Shown one piece after another: positions 1 through 8,529 of a stretch of 44,594 bases of DNA; the first letter of the stretch is position 1; each line of letters opens with the position of its first letter. This DNA is from Lachnospiraceae bacterium (lineage in GTDB: Bacteria; Bacillota; Clostridia; Lachnospirales; Lachnospiraceae). The stretch covers positions 1-44,594 of the forward strand of contig JAEEUS010000015.1 of NCBI GenBank assembly GCA_016290615.1. The letters run 5' to 3'. The notes beneath the pieces were generated by a model. The model was not told where the DNA came from, made no database searches, and was given only the letters and a program-made list of their open reading frames with translations. The translations under genes and the position numbers were made by a program.

Positions 1-142
1 CGCCATAAACTCCCCATGTGGATATCCACTGCCTCAGCGCCTCGTTAAACGACTCCTCATACATCCCGCCCGCAAAATGCGAAGCGATGACCATAAGTAT
101 GGCTATTCCTCTGAATACCTTTGATGTCCTGTTATCTATCAA
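1..142 (-). CDS. Acyltransferase-3 family membrane protein (N-terminal fragment, cut by window edge)
   Basis: Reading leftward from a TTG at 142 gives 47 codons that run off the left edge without a stop. The N-terminus contains RGIAILMVIASHF, matching the first membrane helix of acyltransferase-3 (OafA/NolL-like) proteins. The conserved His falls at residue 22, as in the complete homologue at 4787. These proteins O-acylate exported or surface sugars at the membrane. The TTG is chosen because a purine-rich AGGGGG lies 9 bases upstream and the frame is closed by a TAG shortly before; no ATG fits. It follows the 665-residue membrane protein by 13 bases and is probably co-transcribed with it. The family call rests on the first helix only. 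Confidence 0.62.
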   Translation of the reverse strand, partial: MIDNRTSKVFRGIAILMVIASHFAGGMYEESFNEALRQWISTWGVYG

Positions 143-155
143 TCCCCTGAACCCC

Positions 156-2153
156 CTAGATCTTAAAATAATCCGCTATCGCATGAAACAGAAGTCTGTT
201 GTCGTTCTCAAGACTGATAACGCTTCCTGATGCGATAAATGTCAAAAATGCATACGCAAGTGATAATGTCATACATATGAAGGCTATCCTGCAGATATGC
301 TTATACTCAAGAATGTGCCTTCCCTTGTCAAGGTAAATGAGCCACAGCACTGCGGATGCCAGAATGAATAGCGGTGCAAAATCGCATGTATATCTGTACA
401 GGACTCCCGCGCCGTTTGCATCAAATCCTGCGACTACTATCGCGCAAACAGCCAAATAAATGATAAGCTGCCTTATCGGACGCTCTATCTTTCTTAATCC
501 GGTAACAAGCATCATCCACAGCGATACCATGAATGCATTGGCCGTAAGTATACCGCCGTAGGTGTATTCACATAAAAATCTGCCCATGTAACTGCCGTCA
601 ACCTTTGATGCCTCCAAAAACGGAAATACCGTATTTATCGTCGGCGGCTGCAAAAGGAAACAGTACAGGCTTCTTATGAGTCTGTCAAAGTTAAACCCTC
701 TGTGGTTCATGTCGTTTGTCGTAAGTGAATAAGTCGCACCGAAGTCAAATATATTTCCAAATCTGGCATAGTTATAAAGACAGACCGGTATTGCCACAAG
801 TACATACGGAAGGCAGAAACAGACAGTATCTATGATGCTCTTTTTTGTAAAAAGCTTTCTGTTTTTTAATCCATCCTCAAATATAAACCATATCAGAGAA
901 GTTCCCGAAAGGATCAAAAGCTGAGGTCTGCATCCGGCAACAAGCGCCATGCATAAGCTTCCAAGAAAGATGAATATCTTCTTTATGATCGTATTGCTTG
1001 CATTGAGTGCATATAGCCACAGACCCAGTCCCATAAATGAAAACGCTACGGCTCCCATTATCGGAATGTTGTATATGTCCGACCTTTGTGTAAGATATAC
1101 GAAATTAGCGGAAAACTGTGTTACAGATATGACTGCAGCATACCAGATATACGGAATGCTCTTTATATATCTTTTCACAAGTCCCGTCACTGTCATAAAT
1201 ACTCCTACTGTAAGAAGTACGTAAAAAGCATACATCGCCTTGTAGTTTGGCAGATCCGCTTTTTTTATGACTCGATAAGGGTAGTATAAAAGAAGTTCCG
1301 GTACTATCCCAAAATACGAATAGTAGTGTCCCTTATAAAAAGCATAATCCATCGAATAGGGAATCCCTTCAGCCAAAAGGGTTATGGTATCATAAGGGTT
1401 TTCAACTTCTAAAAGCTTTGGATCCACATACTGCTCAGTCATCTCGATCGTACCCTTTTCAAGGCTTCGAGCAAGTTCCTGATACTGGGAATGGTGCGGC
1501 CACGGACTGTCTAGAAGCACCTTGTCGGCTTTGTTTATCATCTTTCCAAGAATAAGAAAACAAAACAGCATTAAAAGAGTGACAACAAGCTGCCATGTCT
1601 TTTTATCATCATAAAAGATCTCATGTATTGGCGAGTGCGTATATATAAGATACGCCATGTAAAGGATCATGAATATGAGGATAAGCCTTATGGGTTTTAC
1701 ATCGACAGGTATATGAGCATTTACTCTAATGCTTTTTATATGTGCTGTACACCCTTCTTCTGCTCTTACCTTTACCTGAATGGTATGCACACTGCCGAAA
1801 GGATAGATGTTAGAAAATCCGCTGCGTCTAATACCGTTGCATACGGTATATTCAGGTGTCTGATATTCATATTTGTCACCCTCATCGGTAAGGATAACGG
1901 ATACATATCCCACCTCATAGTTTTCAACATCCATGTCAACATCAACATTGACTACGGGTGCATTTACTGTCACAGTATCCGTGTAATATGTATACTCGCT
2001 ATCAGTTGATACATTCTGGGCAAGAGTAAACGTCTCATAACGTACGCTCCTAAAAGATGACATGTTAAAGACAAATATCTCGATGAGAACGGATATCAGT
2101 GCGGTTATGACAAGAGCCCTTATTAATTTGTTTGAGATCAGCTTTTTAATCAT
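156..2153 (-). CDS. Large polytopic membrane protein, possibly GT-C-like glycosyltransferase
   Basis: A 665-residue integral membrane protein. One hydrophobic segment at about 11-30 is followed by a beta-rich, probably extracytoplasmic stretch to about 150, then roughly ten to eleven further hydrophobic helices (near 155, 187, 310, 338, 365, 392, 445, 545, 575, 600 and 630). The loop at about 215-300 contains DSPWPHHSQYQELA and YKGHYYSYFG. Its size, a long soluble loop between early helices, and clustered acidic and aromatic residues recall GT-C lipid-sugar glycosyltransferases, but I recognise no family signature and the function is open. It lies between the radical SAM gene and an acyltransferase, which suggests cell-surface glycan work. 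No Shine-Dalgarno sequence is visible before the ATG. Confidence 0.6.
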   Translation of the reverse strand: MIKKLISNKLIRALVITALISVLIEIFVFNMSSFRSVRYETFTLAQNVSTDSEYTYYTDTVTVNAPVVNVDVDMDVENYEVGYVSVILTDEGDKYEYQTPEYTVCNGIRRSGFSNIYPFGSVHTIQVKVRAEEGCTAHIKSIRVNAHIPVDVKPIRLILIFMILYMAYLIYTHSPIHEIFYDDKKTWQLVVTLLMLFCFLILGKMINKADKVLLDSPWPHHSQYQELARSLEKGTIEMTEQYVDPKLLEVENPYDTITLLAEGIPYSMDYAFYKGHYYSYFGIVPELLLYYPYRVIKKADLPNYKAMYAFYVLLTVGVFMTVTGLVKRYIKSIPYIWYAAVISVTQFSANFVYLTQRSDIYNIPIMGAVAFSFMGLGLWLYALNASNTIIKKIFIFLGSLCMALVAGCRPQLLILSGTSLIWFIFEDGLKNRKLFTKKSIIDTVCFCLPYVLVAIPVCLYNYARFGNIFDFGATYSLTTNDMNHRGFNFDRLIRSLYCFLLQPPTINTVFPFLEASKVDGSYMGRFLCEYTYGGILTANAFMVSLWMMLVTGLRKIERPIRQLIIYLAVCAIVVAGFDANGAGVLYRYTCDFAPLFILASAVLWLIYLDKGRHILEYKHICRIAFICMTLSLAYAFLTFIASGSVISLENDNRLLFHAIADYFKI

Positions 2154-2165
2154 AAATCAAACAAT

Positions 2166-2206
2166 AAACGCCGAGTCAGAATAAATCCGATCGGCGCTTT
2201 AAAAAC
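2166..2206 (-). terminator. Possible weak stem-loop after the radical SAM gene
   Basis: In the 52-base gap, CGCCGA (about 2170-2175) pairs with TCGGCG across a 16-base loop. Read leftward it is followed by TTTATTGTTT, which is only a modest U-rich tail. It could partially end the metF-radical SAM transcript or just be an intercistronic hairpin. Confidence 0.35.
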
Positions 2207-3186
2207 TACTTTTTCCTTCTCAGAGACTGTCTGGCTCCGTGCATTTCTCTTCCTGCCAGAATGTCAGCAACCGCATCCATGCGAAGCCCCGCATCTATAA
2301 AGTCGCAGAATTTGCAGAACGGCCAGTTCTGTCTGCCTTCGGAAATGCTCTCGCGAACCTTTTTATACATATCCGAATTCCAGGCTTCCTTTACGGATAC
2401 CTTGTTAAGATCGGCCATATTTGTCACTTCAAAGTTATCACAACAGCATATTCCCATTCTTCCGTCAGGGAAGACAAACACGTCTGTAAACGGCATCAGA
2501 CAGGTTTCCGTTATGATCTTTGTGTCGTTCTTCTTATTAGGAGCGCTTCCTGCTCGGTTAGTGAGCACCGCCTCCATATATCTCATCTGTATGAGTATGT
2601 CAACATCCTTAAATTCATCGGGATTAGCCTTTACATACTCATATATCTCTTTTATATTGTCATGTAGCTTCATATCAAGACAGTAATTGTTGATGATGAG
2701 CTGATCCACATATGGCGCTACTTCCTTTACCTTGTCTATCGTAAGGATAAGACCGTTTGTGGACATGAACAGAAATGCCTCGGGAAGCTTTTCCCTGCAG
2801 TATTTGTGAAACTCTATTATACGTGTATCAAGTAACGGTTCATTGTTTCCGTATAATGTCAGATGACCTTTGAATCCCCAGTCAGCCAGCTGATCGATGA
2901 TCTTATAAAAGAGCTCATCCTCCATACGACAGTACGGTCTCTTTTCAGCATGTTTATTGGCTGTGCAGAATGCACATGTGGAATTGCACCTGTTTATTGT
3001 TTCGATATTGAATATCAGCGGCTGCGGTGGTTCCTTGCAGCTGTTGAAATAATCGATATATCCTTTTTGAGATTTTGCCCTGCTGGCAAACTGAAGCTTT
3101 AAGTACGCATTGGAACTGAGCATTGGAAAACGCTTCTGCATCTCCCATCCGAAACGTCCCATAAAGTTGTGTATTCTGACAGGCAT
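2206..3186 (-). CDS. Radical SAM protein with SPASM/twitch-like C-terminal cluster
   Basis: 326 residues. The cluster motif CNSTCAFC has cysteines at 67, 71 and 74 (CX3CX2C), which bind the SAM-cleaving 4Fe-4S cluster. The region NNEP (about 114-117) fits the SAM-binding GGEP position of the core barrel. C-terminal cysteines at 229, 247-249 (a CCC run), 291 and 294 fit an auxiliary SPASM/twitch cluster. Such proteins modify peptides, sugars or cofactors by radical chemistry; no substrate can be named here. No small precursor-peptide gene is visible next to it, so a RiPP role is not supported. A GAGGGAG site precedes the ATG. It sits 17 bases after the 202-residue protein and 52 bases before the large membrane protein. 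Confidence 0.85.
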   Translation of the reverse strand: MPVRIHNFMGRFGWEMQKRFPMLSSNAYLKLQFASRAKSQKGYIDYFNSCKEPPQPLIFNIETINRCNSTCAFCTANKHAEKRPYCRMEDELFYKIIDQLADWGFKGHLTLYGNNEPLLDTRIIEFHKYCREKLPEAFLFMSTNGLILTIDKVKEVAPYVDQLIINNYCLDMKLHDNIKEIYEYVKANPDEFKDVDILIQMRYMEAVLTNRAGSAPNKKNDTKIITETCLMPFTDVFVFPDGRMGICCCDNFEVTNMADLNKVSVKEAWNSDMYKKVRESISEGRQNWPFCKFCDFIDAGLRMDAVADILAGREMHGARQSLRRKK

Positions 3187-3203
3187 AAATTACTCCCTCT
3201 TAT

Positions 3204-3812
3204 CTAGTATTTCTTGGTGTGGAGCCACTCGGCAAGATCCTTGAAATACTTTTCAAGTGCCGGACCGGCTCCGTTGGGGAATCCCACGTTAACAAAATCC
3301 CCGTCCTGGAATGCTATCTCAAGCGCCTGATGATCGTCTCCCTCGACACTTATCTCACCCGGTGCTTCTCTGTATTTTTTGATAGTAGTAGATACCGTAT
3401 ATCTTTCAAGTATGTCCGTGATGTCATCAAGTCTTGATCTGTTTATAGGCTCATCGACACAGGTTATAGTTCCATCCTTTGAAGGATACCAGCAGTTGAA
3501 TAAAAGTGTATCCTTATCGGTAACATATACTTCAAATCTGTAGCTTTCGGTCTCCTCATCAACCTTGTTTCTGAGTACGATCGATCTTATAGCGTTGGGA
3601 TCTACCTTCTTTTTTTCATTGTCATCCTGCGAAGAAAACGGTGTATATGCTTCAGGCTCAGCCTCTTCTGCTGTCTCTTTATCGCCAAGTCCCAGACTTT
3701 CCCAGTCATGAGCATCCTTTTGAGAGTAGTTAAATATCGCACCGAATGCGATAAACACAACTCCGAGGATGATTAACATTATCATCAGTACTTTCTTTGT
3801 TGTTTCATCCAT
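3204..3812 (-). CDS. Membrane-anchored protein of unknown function
   Basis: 202 residues. A single N-terminal membrane segment (about 8-28) is followed by an acidic low-complexity linker (about 38-72, rich in E, D, A and K). The soluble alpha/beta domain (about 75-200) contains VRNKV-like strands and FNCWYPSKDG. There is no lipobox, so it is probably an N-in/C-out anchored extracytoplasmic domain. I do not recognise the family. AGAGGTGATC precedes the ATG. The gene is 20 bases after metF and 17 before the radical SAM gene, so it is likely co-transcribed with both. Confidence 0.7.
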   Translation of the reverse strand: MDETTKKVLMIMLIILGVVFIAFGAIFNYSQKDAHDWESLGLGDKETAEEAEPEAYTPFSSQDDNEKKKVDPNAIRSIVLRNKVDEETESYRFEVYVTDKDTLLFNCWYPSKDGTITCVDEPINRSRLDDITDILERYTVSTTIKKYREAPGEISVEGDDHQALEIAFQDGDFVNVGFPNGAGPALEKYFKDLAEWLHTKKY

Positions 3813-3832
3813 TAAATGATCACCTCTGTAAA

Positions 3833-4702
3833 CTATACATTAATTATATTCTTTATCCCGTCACATATGGTACGGGCAACGCTTGGCTTGTTCATCGTGT
3901 AAAGATGTATGCCGTCAACGCCGTTTGTCAAAAGCTCGATTATCTGACTCATTGCATAAGCCATTCCTGCATCATACATCGCTTCGTTATTGTCGCCGTA
4001 TTTATCGATTATCTTCTTAAACTCAACAGGTAGTATCGCTCCGCAGGTAGAGACCATCCTCTGGATCTGCGCAGCCCTTATCGCAGGCATGATCCCCGGT
4101 GTTATCGGCACATCTATCCCTGCAATCCTCGCATCCTCTAAAAACGAGTAGAAGTGTCTGTTATCAAAGAATAACTGTGACAGCAATACTTCAGCTCCGG
4201 CATCAACCTTCTTCTTAAGATTGTGCATCTCGGATATATGATCGGGGCTTTCAGGATGATCTTCAGGGTAGCAGGCTGCCGCTATGCACAGATCAGTCCT
4301 TGGCTTAAGATATGCTATTAGCTCGGATGCATAGTTAAATACACCTTTGGAAGGTGCATTGGGATTTATATCTCCTCTGAGAGCCAAAATGTTTTCTATC
4401 CCGGCATCTTCAAGTTCCTTGACGAATTCATCTATCTCTTCCTTTGTATAGGCAAGCCCTGTAAGGTGTGCCACAGGTTCGATGTGATAAACCTCCTTGA
4501 TCTTGCGTGCAAGATCGATAGTCTTATTGTTGTTCGAGCTTCCGCCTGCACCGAAAGTAACACTGATATAATCGGGCTTAAGCTCGCTTAATATATCGAG
4601 TGTAGGCTCTATATCCTTAAGCTCGTCATCCTTCTTTGGCGGAAAAATCTCAAAGGATAATACTCCATTTTTCTTGTTCTTGTATATATCCGAAAGTTTC
4701 AT
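3833..4702 (-). CDS. metF: Methylenetetrahydrofolate reductase
   Basis: 289 residues, a normal length for bacterial MetF. It reduces 5,10-methylene-THF to 5-methyl-THF for methionine synthesis or one-carbon flow. The N-terminus has FEIFPPKKD, the conserved beta-alpha barrel strand with the catalytic Glu. SVTFGAGGSS (about 47-56), HLTGL and LALRGD are also typical FAD- and folate-binding blocks. A strong AGAGGAG site precedes the ATG at 4702. A TATAAT on the leftward strand (4747-4752) is the probable -10, back to back with the acyltransferase promoter. No SAM riboswitch or T-box is seen in the short leader. It heads a leftward gene run. Confidence 0.93.
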   Translation of the reverse strand: MKLSDIYKNKKNGVLSFEIFPPKKDDELKDIEPTLDILSELKPDYISVTFGAGGSSNNNKTIDLARKIKEVYHIEPVAHLTGLAYTKEEIDEFVKELEDAGIENILALRGDINPNAPSKGVFNYASELIAYLKPRTDLCIAAACYPEDHPESPDHISEMHNLKKKVDAGAEVLLSQLFFDNRHFYSFLEDARIAGIDVPITPGIMPAIRAAQIQRMVSTCGAILPVEFKKIIDKYGDNNEAMYDAGMAYAMSQIIELLTNGVDGIHLYTMNKPSVARTICDGIKNIINV

Positions 4703-4746
4703 AATCTCCTCTGATGTGATTCACAATATAACAAAACATCGCTTCT

Positions 4747-4752
4747 ATTATA
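4747..4752 (-). promoter_or_regulatory. Putative -10 for metF
   Basis: TATAAT on the leftward strand lies about 45 bases before the metF ATG. The matching -35 (near 4770-4775) is weak. It overlaps the divergent acyltransferase promoter region. Confidence 0.5.
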
Positions 4753-4770
4753 GTGTATATTGCACAAAAA

Positions 4771-4779
4771 TGCTATAAT
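4771..4779 (+). promoter_or_regulatory. Extended -10 (TGC-TATAAT) of the acyltransferase gene; leaderless start predicted
   Basis: TATAAT at 4774-4779 is preceded by TGC, an extended -10, while the -35 position (4751-4756, TAGTGT) is poor. Only seven bases separate it from the ATG at 4787, so the transcript should begin at or within a base or two of the start codon. No Shine-Dalgarno sequence exists. Confidence 0.65.
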
Positions 4780-4786
4780 TAATCTC

Positions 4787-5833
4787 ATGAAACGTTTGGA
4801 TTACTTCGATCTTGCAAAGGGAATAGGAATTTTTCTAGTCGTCCTCGGACATGCGACTTTTGTAAATGAGCATGTCATAACATGGGTCTTTTCATTTCAT
4901 ATGCCTCTATTCTTTATGATATCGGGCATGTTAATGGCTCATAAGAACGAAGAAAATCTTACGATGCGTGAACTTCTTCACAAAAAACTAAAGAGCATAC
5001 TGATCCCCTATCTGTGCTTCAGCATATGCTACAGCGTTATCGATATAATAAGTGTCTTTCTTAAGCAGATCACTCTTTTTGATCTTAAGACCAACCTTGT
5101 TTGTACGGGAACCTTTGCAGGAAGCGGACCGTTGTGGTTTTTAACGACACTGTTTTTTGCTGAGATCCTGTTTTCCCGCCTTCTTAGTCTGCTCGGAGAC
5201 TTCAAGGCTGTTGCCATATCTGTTATTTTATCCATTGTCGGAATATTGACCTGGCATTTCTTTGAGCCCGTATTCAATGCATCAAGAGACGATCTGAGCA
5301 GATTCTTTCTGTTAAGTTTCCCCTTTGAACTTATCCGTTTCGTGATATGCATGAGCTTTATAGCCATTCCCTATATCCTGTACAGACACTTTTTAAAAAA
5401 TATCACAGATAAGAAAGCCATGCCTCTTTTTACAGGGATATTGCTGATGATATCAAATGTCATCCTTTCGCAATTTAACTCAAACATAGACATACATAAC
5501 CTTGACTACGGCAACGTATTCTTATTTATCATAAACGCTTTCAGCGGCTCGTTTGGACTGATCCTTATATGCAGATCACTCCCAACAATCAAGATAATGA
5601 AGCCTGTACTTTTCTGGGGAAGGAATTCACTCACCATAATGGCAACTCATTTAAACTTCTATATCCTCTATCTTGGCGGTGTAGTCGCATATATGATAAA
5701 TCCGTATATCACACGTGCAAAGGAATACATCTTCTTATTTAATATCCTTTTAGTCACAATGCTCATTGAAACGATCCTTATCATTCTTATAAACAGATTC
5801 ATTCCCTGGTCAGTCGGAAAATCACGCAAATAA
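4787..5833 (+). CDS. Acyltransferase-3 family integral membrane protein
   Basis: 348 residues from the ATG at 4787. The start MKRLDYFDLAKGIGIF and LVVLGHATF are the hallmark first helix of acyltransferase-3 proteins, with the conserved His at residue 22. About ten hydrophobic helices follow. The family transfers acyl groups (often acetyl or succinyl) to extracytoplasmic sugars. A TTG nine codons upstream also opens this frame, but it lies before the -10 hexamer and so would not be transcribed. It is the second member of this family in the window. A strong hairpin terminator follows at 5851. Confidence 0.87.
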   Translation: MKRLDYFDLAKGIGIFLVVLGHATFVNEHVITWVFSFHMPLFFMISGMLMAHKNEENLTMRELLHKKLKSILIPYLCFSICYSVIDIISVFLKQITLFDLKTNLVCTGTFAGSGPLWFLTTLFFAEILFSRLLSLLGDFKAVAISVILSIVGILTWHFFEPVFNASRDDLSRFFLLSFPFELIRFVICMSFIAIPYILYRHFLKNITDKKAMPLFTGILLMISNVILSQFNSNIDIHNLDYGNVFLFIINAFSGSFGLILICRSLPTIKIMKPVLFWGRNSLTIMATHLNFYILYLGGVVAYMINPYITRAKEYIFLFNILLVTMLIETILIILINRFIPWSVGKSRK

Positions 5834-5847
5834 ATTTTCGCACTATA

Positions 5848-5882
5848 AAAGGCGGCATCACACGATGCCGCCCTTGTTTATT
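5848..5882. terminator. Bidirectional intrinsic terminator (acyltransferase / purine permease)
   Basis: Perfect 9-bp stem GGCGGCATC (5851-5859) / GATGCCGCC (5864-5872) with an ACAC loop. It is followed by CTTGTTTATTT rightward and TTTTATAG leftward, so it serves both converging genes. Confidence 0.87.
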
Positions 5883-5888
5883 TATTCT

Positions 5889-7310
5889 CTAGACTGCCAG
5901 GAAGAACTTGATAAGGAAGATTGCTGAAATAACATATGTAAGAGCCGAAACCTTCTTAGCCTCTCCCTTTAATACACAGATAAGTGTATAAGAGATGAGT
6001 GCGAGTCCGATGCCGTGTCCGATAGAGCTTGATATCGGCATAGCGATAAGCATTATAGCAACGGGAAGTCCCTGTTCTATATCTTCAAAATCAACCTTCT
6101 TAAGTCCGCATAACATCAGATATCCTACATAGATAAGAGCTGCACTGGTTGCCGGAGGCGGGATAACTGCCGCAATGGGAGCAAGGAACATGCATGCCAG
6201 GAATAATATACCTGTTACGAGTGCTGTAAGACCTGTACGTCCTCCTGCCTCAACGCCTGAAGCAGACTCAACAAATGTTGTAACTGTAGAAGTACCTGTG
6301 CATGAACCTACAACTGTACCAACAGCATCAGAAAGAAGAGCTTCTCTCATGTTGGGCATGTTGCCTTCTTCATCGACCATGCCTGCTCTTGAAGCTGTAC
6401 CTACCAAAGTTCCGATGGTATCAAACATATCTATGATACAGAAAGTGATGACCAGTGTAACGACCGTGAACCAGCCGATCTGTATAAGACCTGCAAAGTT
6501 AAACTTAAACAGTGTAGTTGAGGCCATGTCAGCAAAAGGCGGAACAAAGCTTGCAGTAGCAAGAGATGCAAAAGGATTTGTATCAAAGAATACTGCCTCT
6601 GAGATCCAGTAAACAACAGATGCGATCAGCATACCGATGAGTACTGCGCCTTTAACCTTCTTATGGCTTAAAGTAACGATAGCGAAAAGTCCCACGAACA
6701 TGGTGATTACTGTAAGGACCATCCATCCGTAAGCGCTTCCCATGGTGTCACGAGCATAACTGGGGGTAAGAGCACCGAAGAAATCTCTCATAGCATAGAA
6801 AGGACCGCCTGTCTCTGAATACTGTCCTGCATTTGATCCGACACCGATATTTAAGAGCATAAGACCGATCGAAGGTGCGATTCCGAGTCTGATGCCAAGC
6901 GGTATACCCTCAACTATCTTTTCTCTTATGTTGAGTACCGAAAGGATGATAAATACGATACCTTCGATAAGAACGATACATAAGGCTGCCTGGAATGATT
7001 CGGTATAGCCTAGACCTGTGATACCTACGATATTGACAACTACAACGGCAAAGAAACTGTTAAGTCCCATACCGGGTGCCATGGCAAAAGGCTTGTTTGC
7101 AAGCAGTGCCATGCAGATACAGCCAATACCAGAAGATATGACGGTAGCCAAAAATACCCCGTTCCAAAGCGAACTTCCTACATCAAAATTCGTAAGAAGA
7201 TTGGGATTCAGAGCTATGATATACGCCATTGTCATGAATGTTGTAAGACCGGCGATTATCTCAGTCCTGATGGTGGTATTGTTTTCGTTTAGCTTAAAGA
7301 TTTTCTCCAT
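5889..7310 (-). CDS. pbuG: AzgA/PbuG-type purine (guanine/hypoxanthine) permease
   Basis: 473 residues and about 12 or more membrane segments. The N-terminal TEIIAGLTTFMTMAYII and ANKPFAMAPGMGLNSFFA blocks are diagnostic of the AzgA-like branch of nucleobase permeases. GTCTGTSTVTTFVESASG (about 330-350) is a second conserved block. It likely imports guanine, hypoxanthine or adenine with protons. AAGGAGGAG is best placed for the ATG at 7310; a GTG one codon earlier is also possible. An extended -10, TGC-TATAAT, lies about 40 bases upstream. No purine-riboswitch core is recognisable in the 125-base leader. The substrate is inferred from family only. Confidence 0.88.
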   Translation of the reverse strand: MEKIFKLNENNTTIRTEIIAGLTTFMTMAYIIALNPNLLTNFDVGSSLWNGVFLATVISSGIGCICMALLANKPFAMAPGMGLNSFFAVVVVNIVGITGLGYTESFQAALCIVLIEGIVFIILSVLNIREKIVEGIPLGIRLGIAPSIGLMLLNIGVGSNAGQYSETGGPFYAMRDFFGALTPSYARDTMGSAYGWMVLTVITMFVGLFAIVTLSHKKVKGAVLIGMLIASVVYWISEAVFFDTNPFASLATASFVPPFADMASTTLFKFNFAGLIQIGWFTVVTLVITFCIIDMFDTIGTLVGTASRAGMVDEEGNMPNMREALLSDAVGTVVGSCTGTSTVTTFVESASGVEAGGRTGLTALVTGILFLACMFLAPIAAVIPPPATSAALIYVGYLMLCGLKKVDFEDIEQGLPVAIMLIAMPISSSIGHGIGLALISYTLICVLKGEAKKVSALTYVISAIFLIKFFLAV

Positions 7311-7448
7311 CACGTTCTCCTCCTTTGAATGATTAAGCTAATAAAAATTATAGCACCATCTTTGCAATATAAAAAGTGTTTTAGCCTTTCACTTTTACAA
7401 AAGTTTTTCTTGCTCTTATGAGTAATTAATCAACTGTCAAAAGACAAA

Positions 7449-7480
7449 AAGAAAGTGCCCCTTAATAAGGAGCACCTTGT
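7449..7480 (-). terminator. Intrinsic terminator of the glucuronate operon (after kdgK)
   Basis: Read leftward, GTGCTCCTT pairs with AAGGGGCAC across a 3-base ATT loop (one G-U pair), followed by TTTCTTTTT. It lies about 15 bases after the kdgK stop. Confidence 0.85.
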
Positions 7481-7492
7481 ATGTCAAAAAAA

Positions 7493-8527
7493 TTATCTTT
7501 GCACTCTTCCGCTGCCGTCGCCGCCCATGAGGTTTTCAACCTCTGAGCGTGTGACAAAATTGAAATCTCCGGGAATCGTATGCTTGAGCGCTGAAGCTGC
7601 CACACCGAATTCAAGGGCATCCTGCATGCTCCTTTCATCAAGAAGTCCGCAGATCACTCCTGCCGCAAAGGAATCTCCTCCTCCTACCCTGTCAACGATA
7701 GGAGTTATCGAATATGTCTTTGAATGATAGAATTCTCTGCTCTTTCCGTTCATGATGCATGCAGACCAGCCGTTGTTTGAAGCCGAATACGACTGTCTTA
7801 ATGAGCTTACGATATATTTAAATCCGAATGCATCGGCCATGGCATTAAATACTTCCTCATAGCCTGCAAGATTTAATTCTCCCTTTGTAACATCTGTCTT
7901 AGATGCCTTAAATCCTAGTACCTTTTCCGCATCCTCTTCATTGCCTATGCATATATCAACATACTGCATAAGATCAGTCATAACAGATCTTGCCTTTTCA
8001 CTGCTCCAGAGCTTCTTTCTGAAATTAAGATCCACCGATACCGTAACACCGGCCTTTTTTGCTGCTATTAAAGCCTGCTTTATCAGGTTTGCGGCACTGT
8101 CGCTTATAGCCGGGGTTATACCTGTAAAATGAAACCAGTCGGCATCCTTAAAGATCTCATCAAAATCAAATTTATCAGGTGTTGCCGTAGCTATCGAGCT
8201 TCCTGCCCTGTCATAGATAACATTGCTGGCGCGCATAGCAGAACCTGTTTCCAGAAAATAGATTCCCAGTCTGTCACCGCATCTTGCAATATACTTTGTA
8301 CCCACATTGTATTTTCTGAGGGCAGCGACCGCACTCTCGCCAATTGCCTGGCCTGGAACTGCGGTGACAAATTCCGTGTCATATCCGAAATTTGCCAGTG
8401 ATACGGCTACGTTTGCTTCTCCGCCTCCGTAGCATACATCAAATTCATCGGCCTGTATGAATCTCTCATTATTCGGCGTGGATAATCTTAGCATTATCTC
8501 ACCCATTGTTATAACTTTTTTACTCAT
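7493..8527 (-). CDS. kdgK: 2-keto-3-deoxygluconate kinase (PfkB family)
   Basis: 344 residues. It phosphorylates KDG to KDPG, the penultimate step of hexuronate breakdown. PfkB signatures are present: GEIMLRLS at the N-terminus, YGGGEANVAVSLANFGYD (about 33-50, sugar binding), and DRVGGGDSFAAG (about 288-299), which holds the catalytic base Asp and anion hole. The ATG lies 2 bases after the aldolase stop with AAGAGG in front, so translation is coupled. It is the last gene before the operon terminator. Sugar specificity is inferred from the adjacent KDPG aldolase and UxuA/UxuB. Confidence 0.92.
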   Translation of the reverse strand: MSKKVITMGEIMLRLSTPNNERFIQADEFDVCYGGGEANVAVSLANFGYDTEFVTAVPGQAIGESAVAALRKYNVGTKYIARCGDRLGIYFLETGSAMRASNVIYDRAGSSIATATPDKFDFDEIFKDADWFHFTGITPAISDSAANLIKQALIAAKKAGVTVSVDLNFRKKLWSSEKARSVMTDLMQYVDICIGNEEDAEKVLGFKASKTDVTKGELNLAGYEEVFNAMADAFGFKYIVSSLRQSYSASNNGWSACIMNGKSREFYHSKTYSITPIVDRVGGGDSFAAGVICGLLDERSMQDALEFGVAASALKHTIPGDFNFVTRSEVENLMGGDGSGRVQR

Positions 8528-8529
8528 CT

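Noticed and set aside
1623-2009. Rightward 128-codon open frame opposite the large membrane protein
   Set aside because: It lies wholly antisense to a well-supported gene, has no SD site and encodes no recognisable domain. The same holds for the other antisense frames in the window.
2206-3186. RiPP (modified peptide) cluster around the radical SAM gene
   Set aside because: No short precursor ORF with an SD site, peptidase or dedicated ABC exporter is present nearby.
4703-4786. SAM riboswitch or T-box in front of metF
   Set aside because: Less than about 45 bases lie between the probable -10 and the ATG, which is too short, and no terminator hairpin is present.
7314-7440. Purine riboswitch upstream of the purine permease
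   Set aside because: The leader is short and A/T-rich, and I could not find the conserved three-way-junction core or paired loops. Only an extended -10 and SD site are seen.
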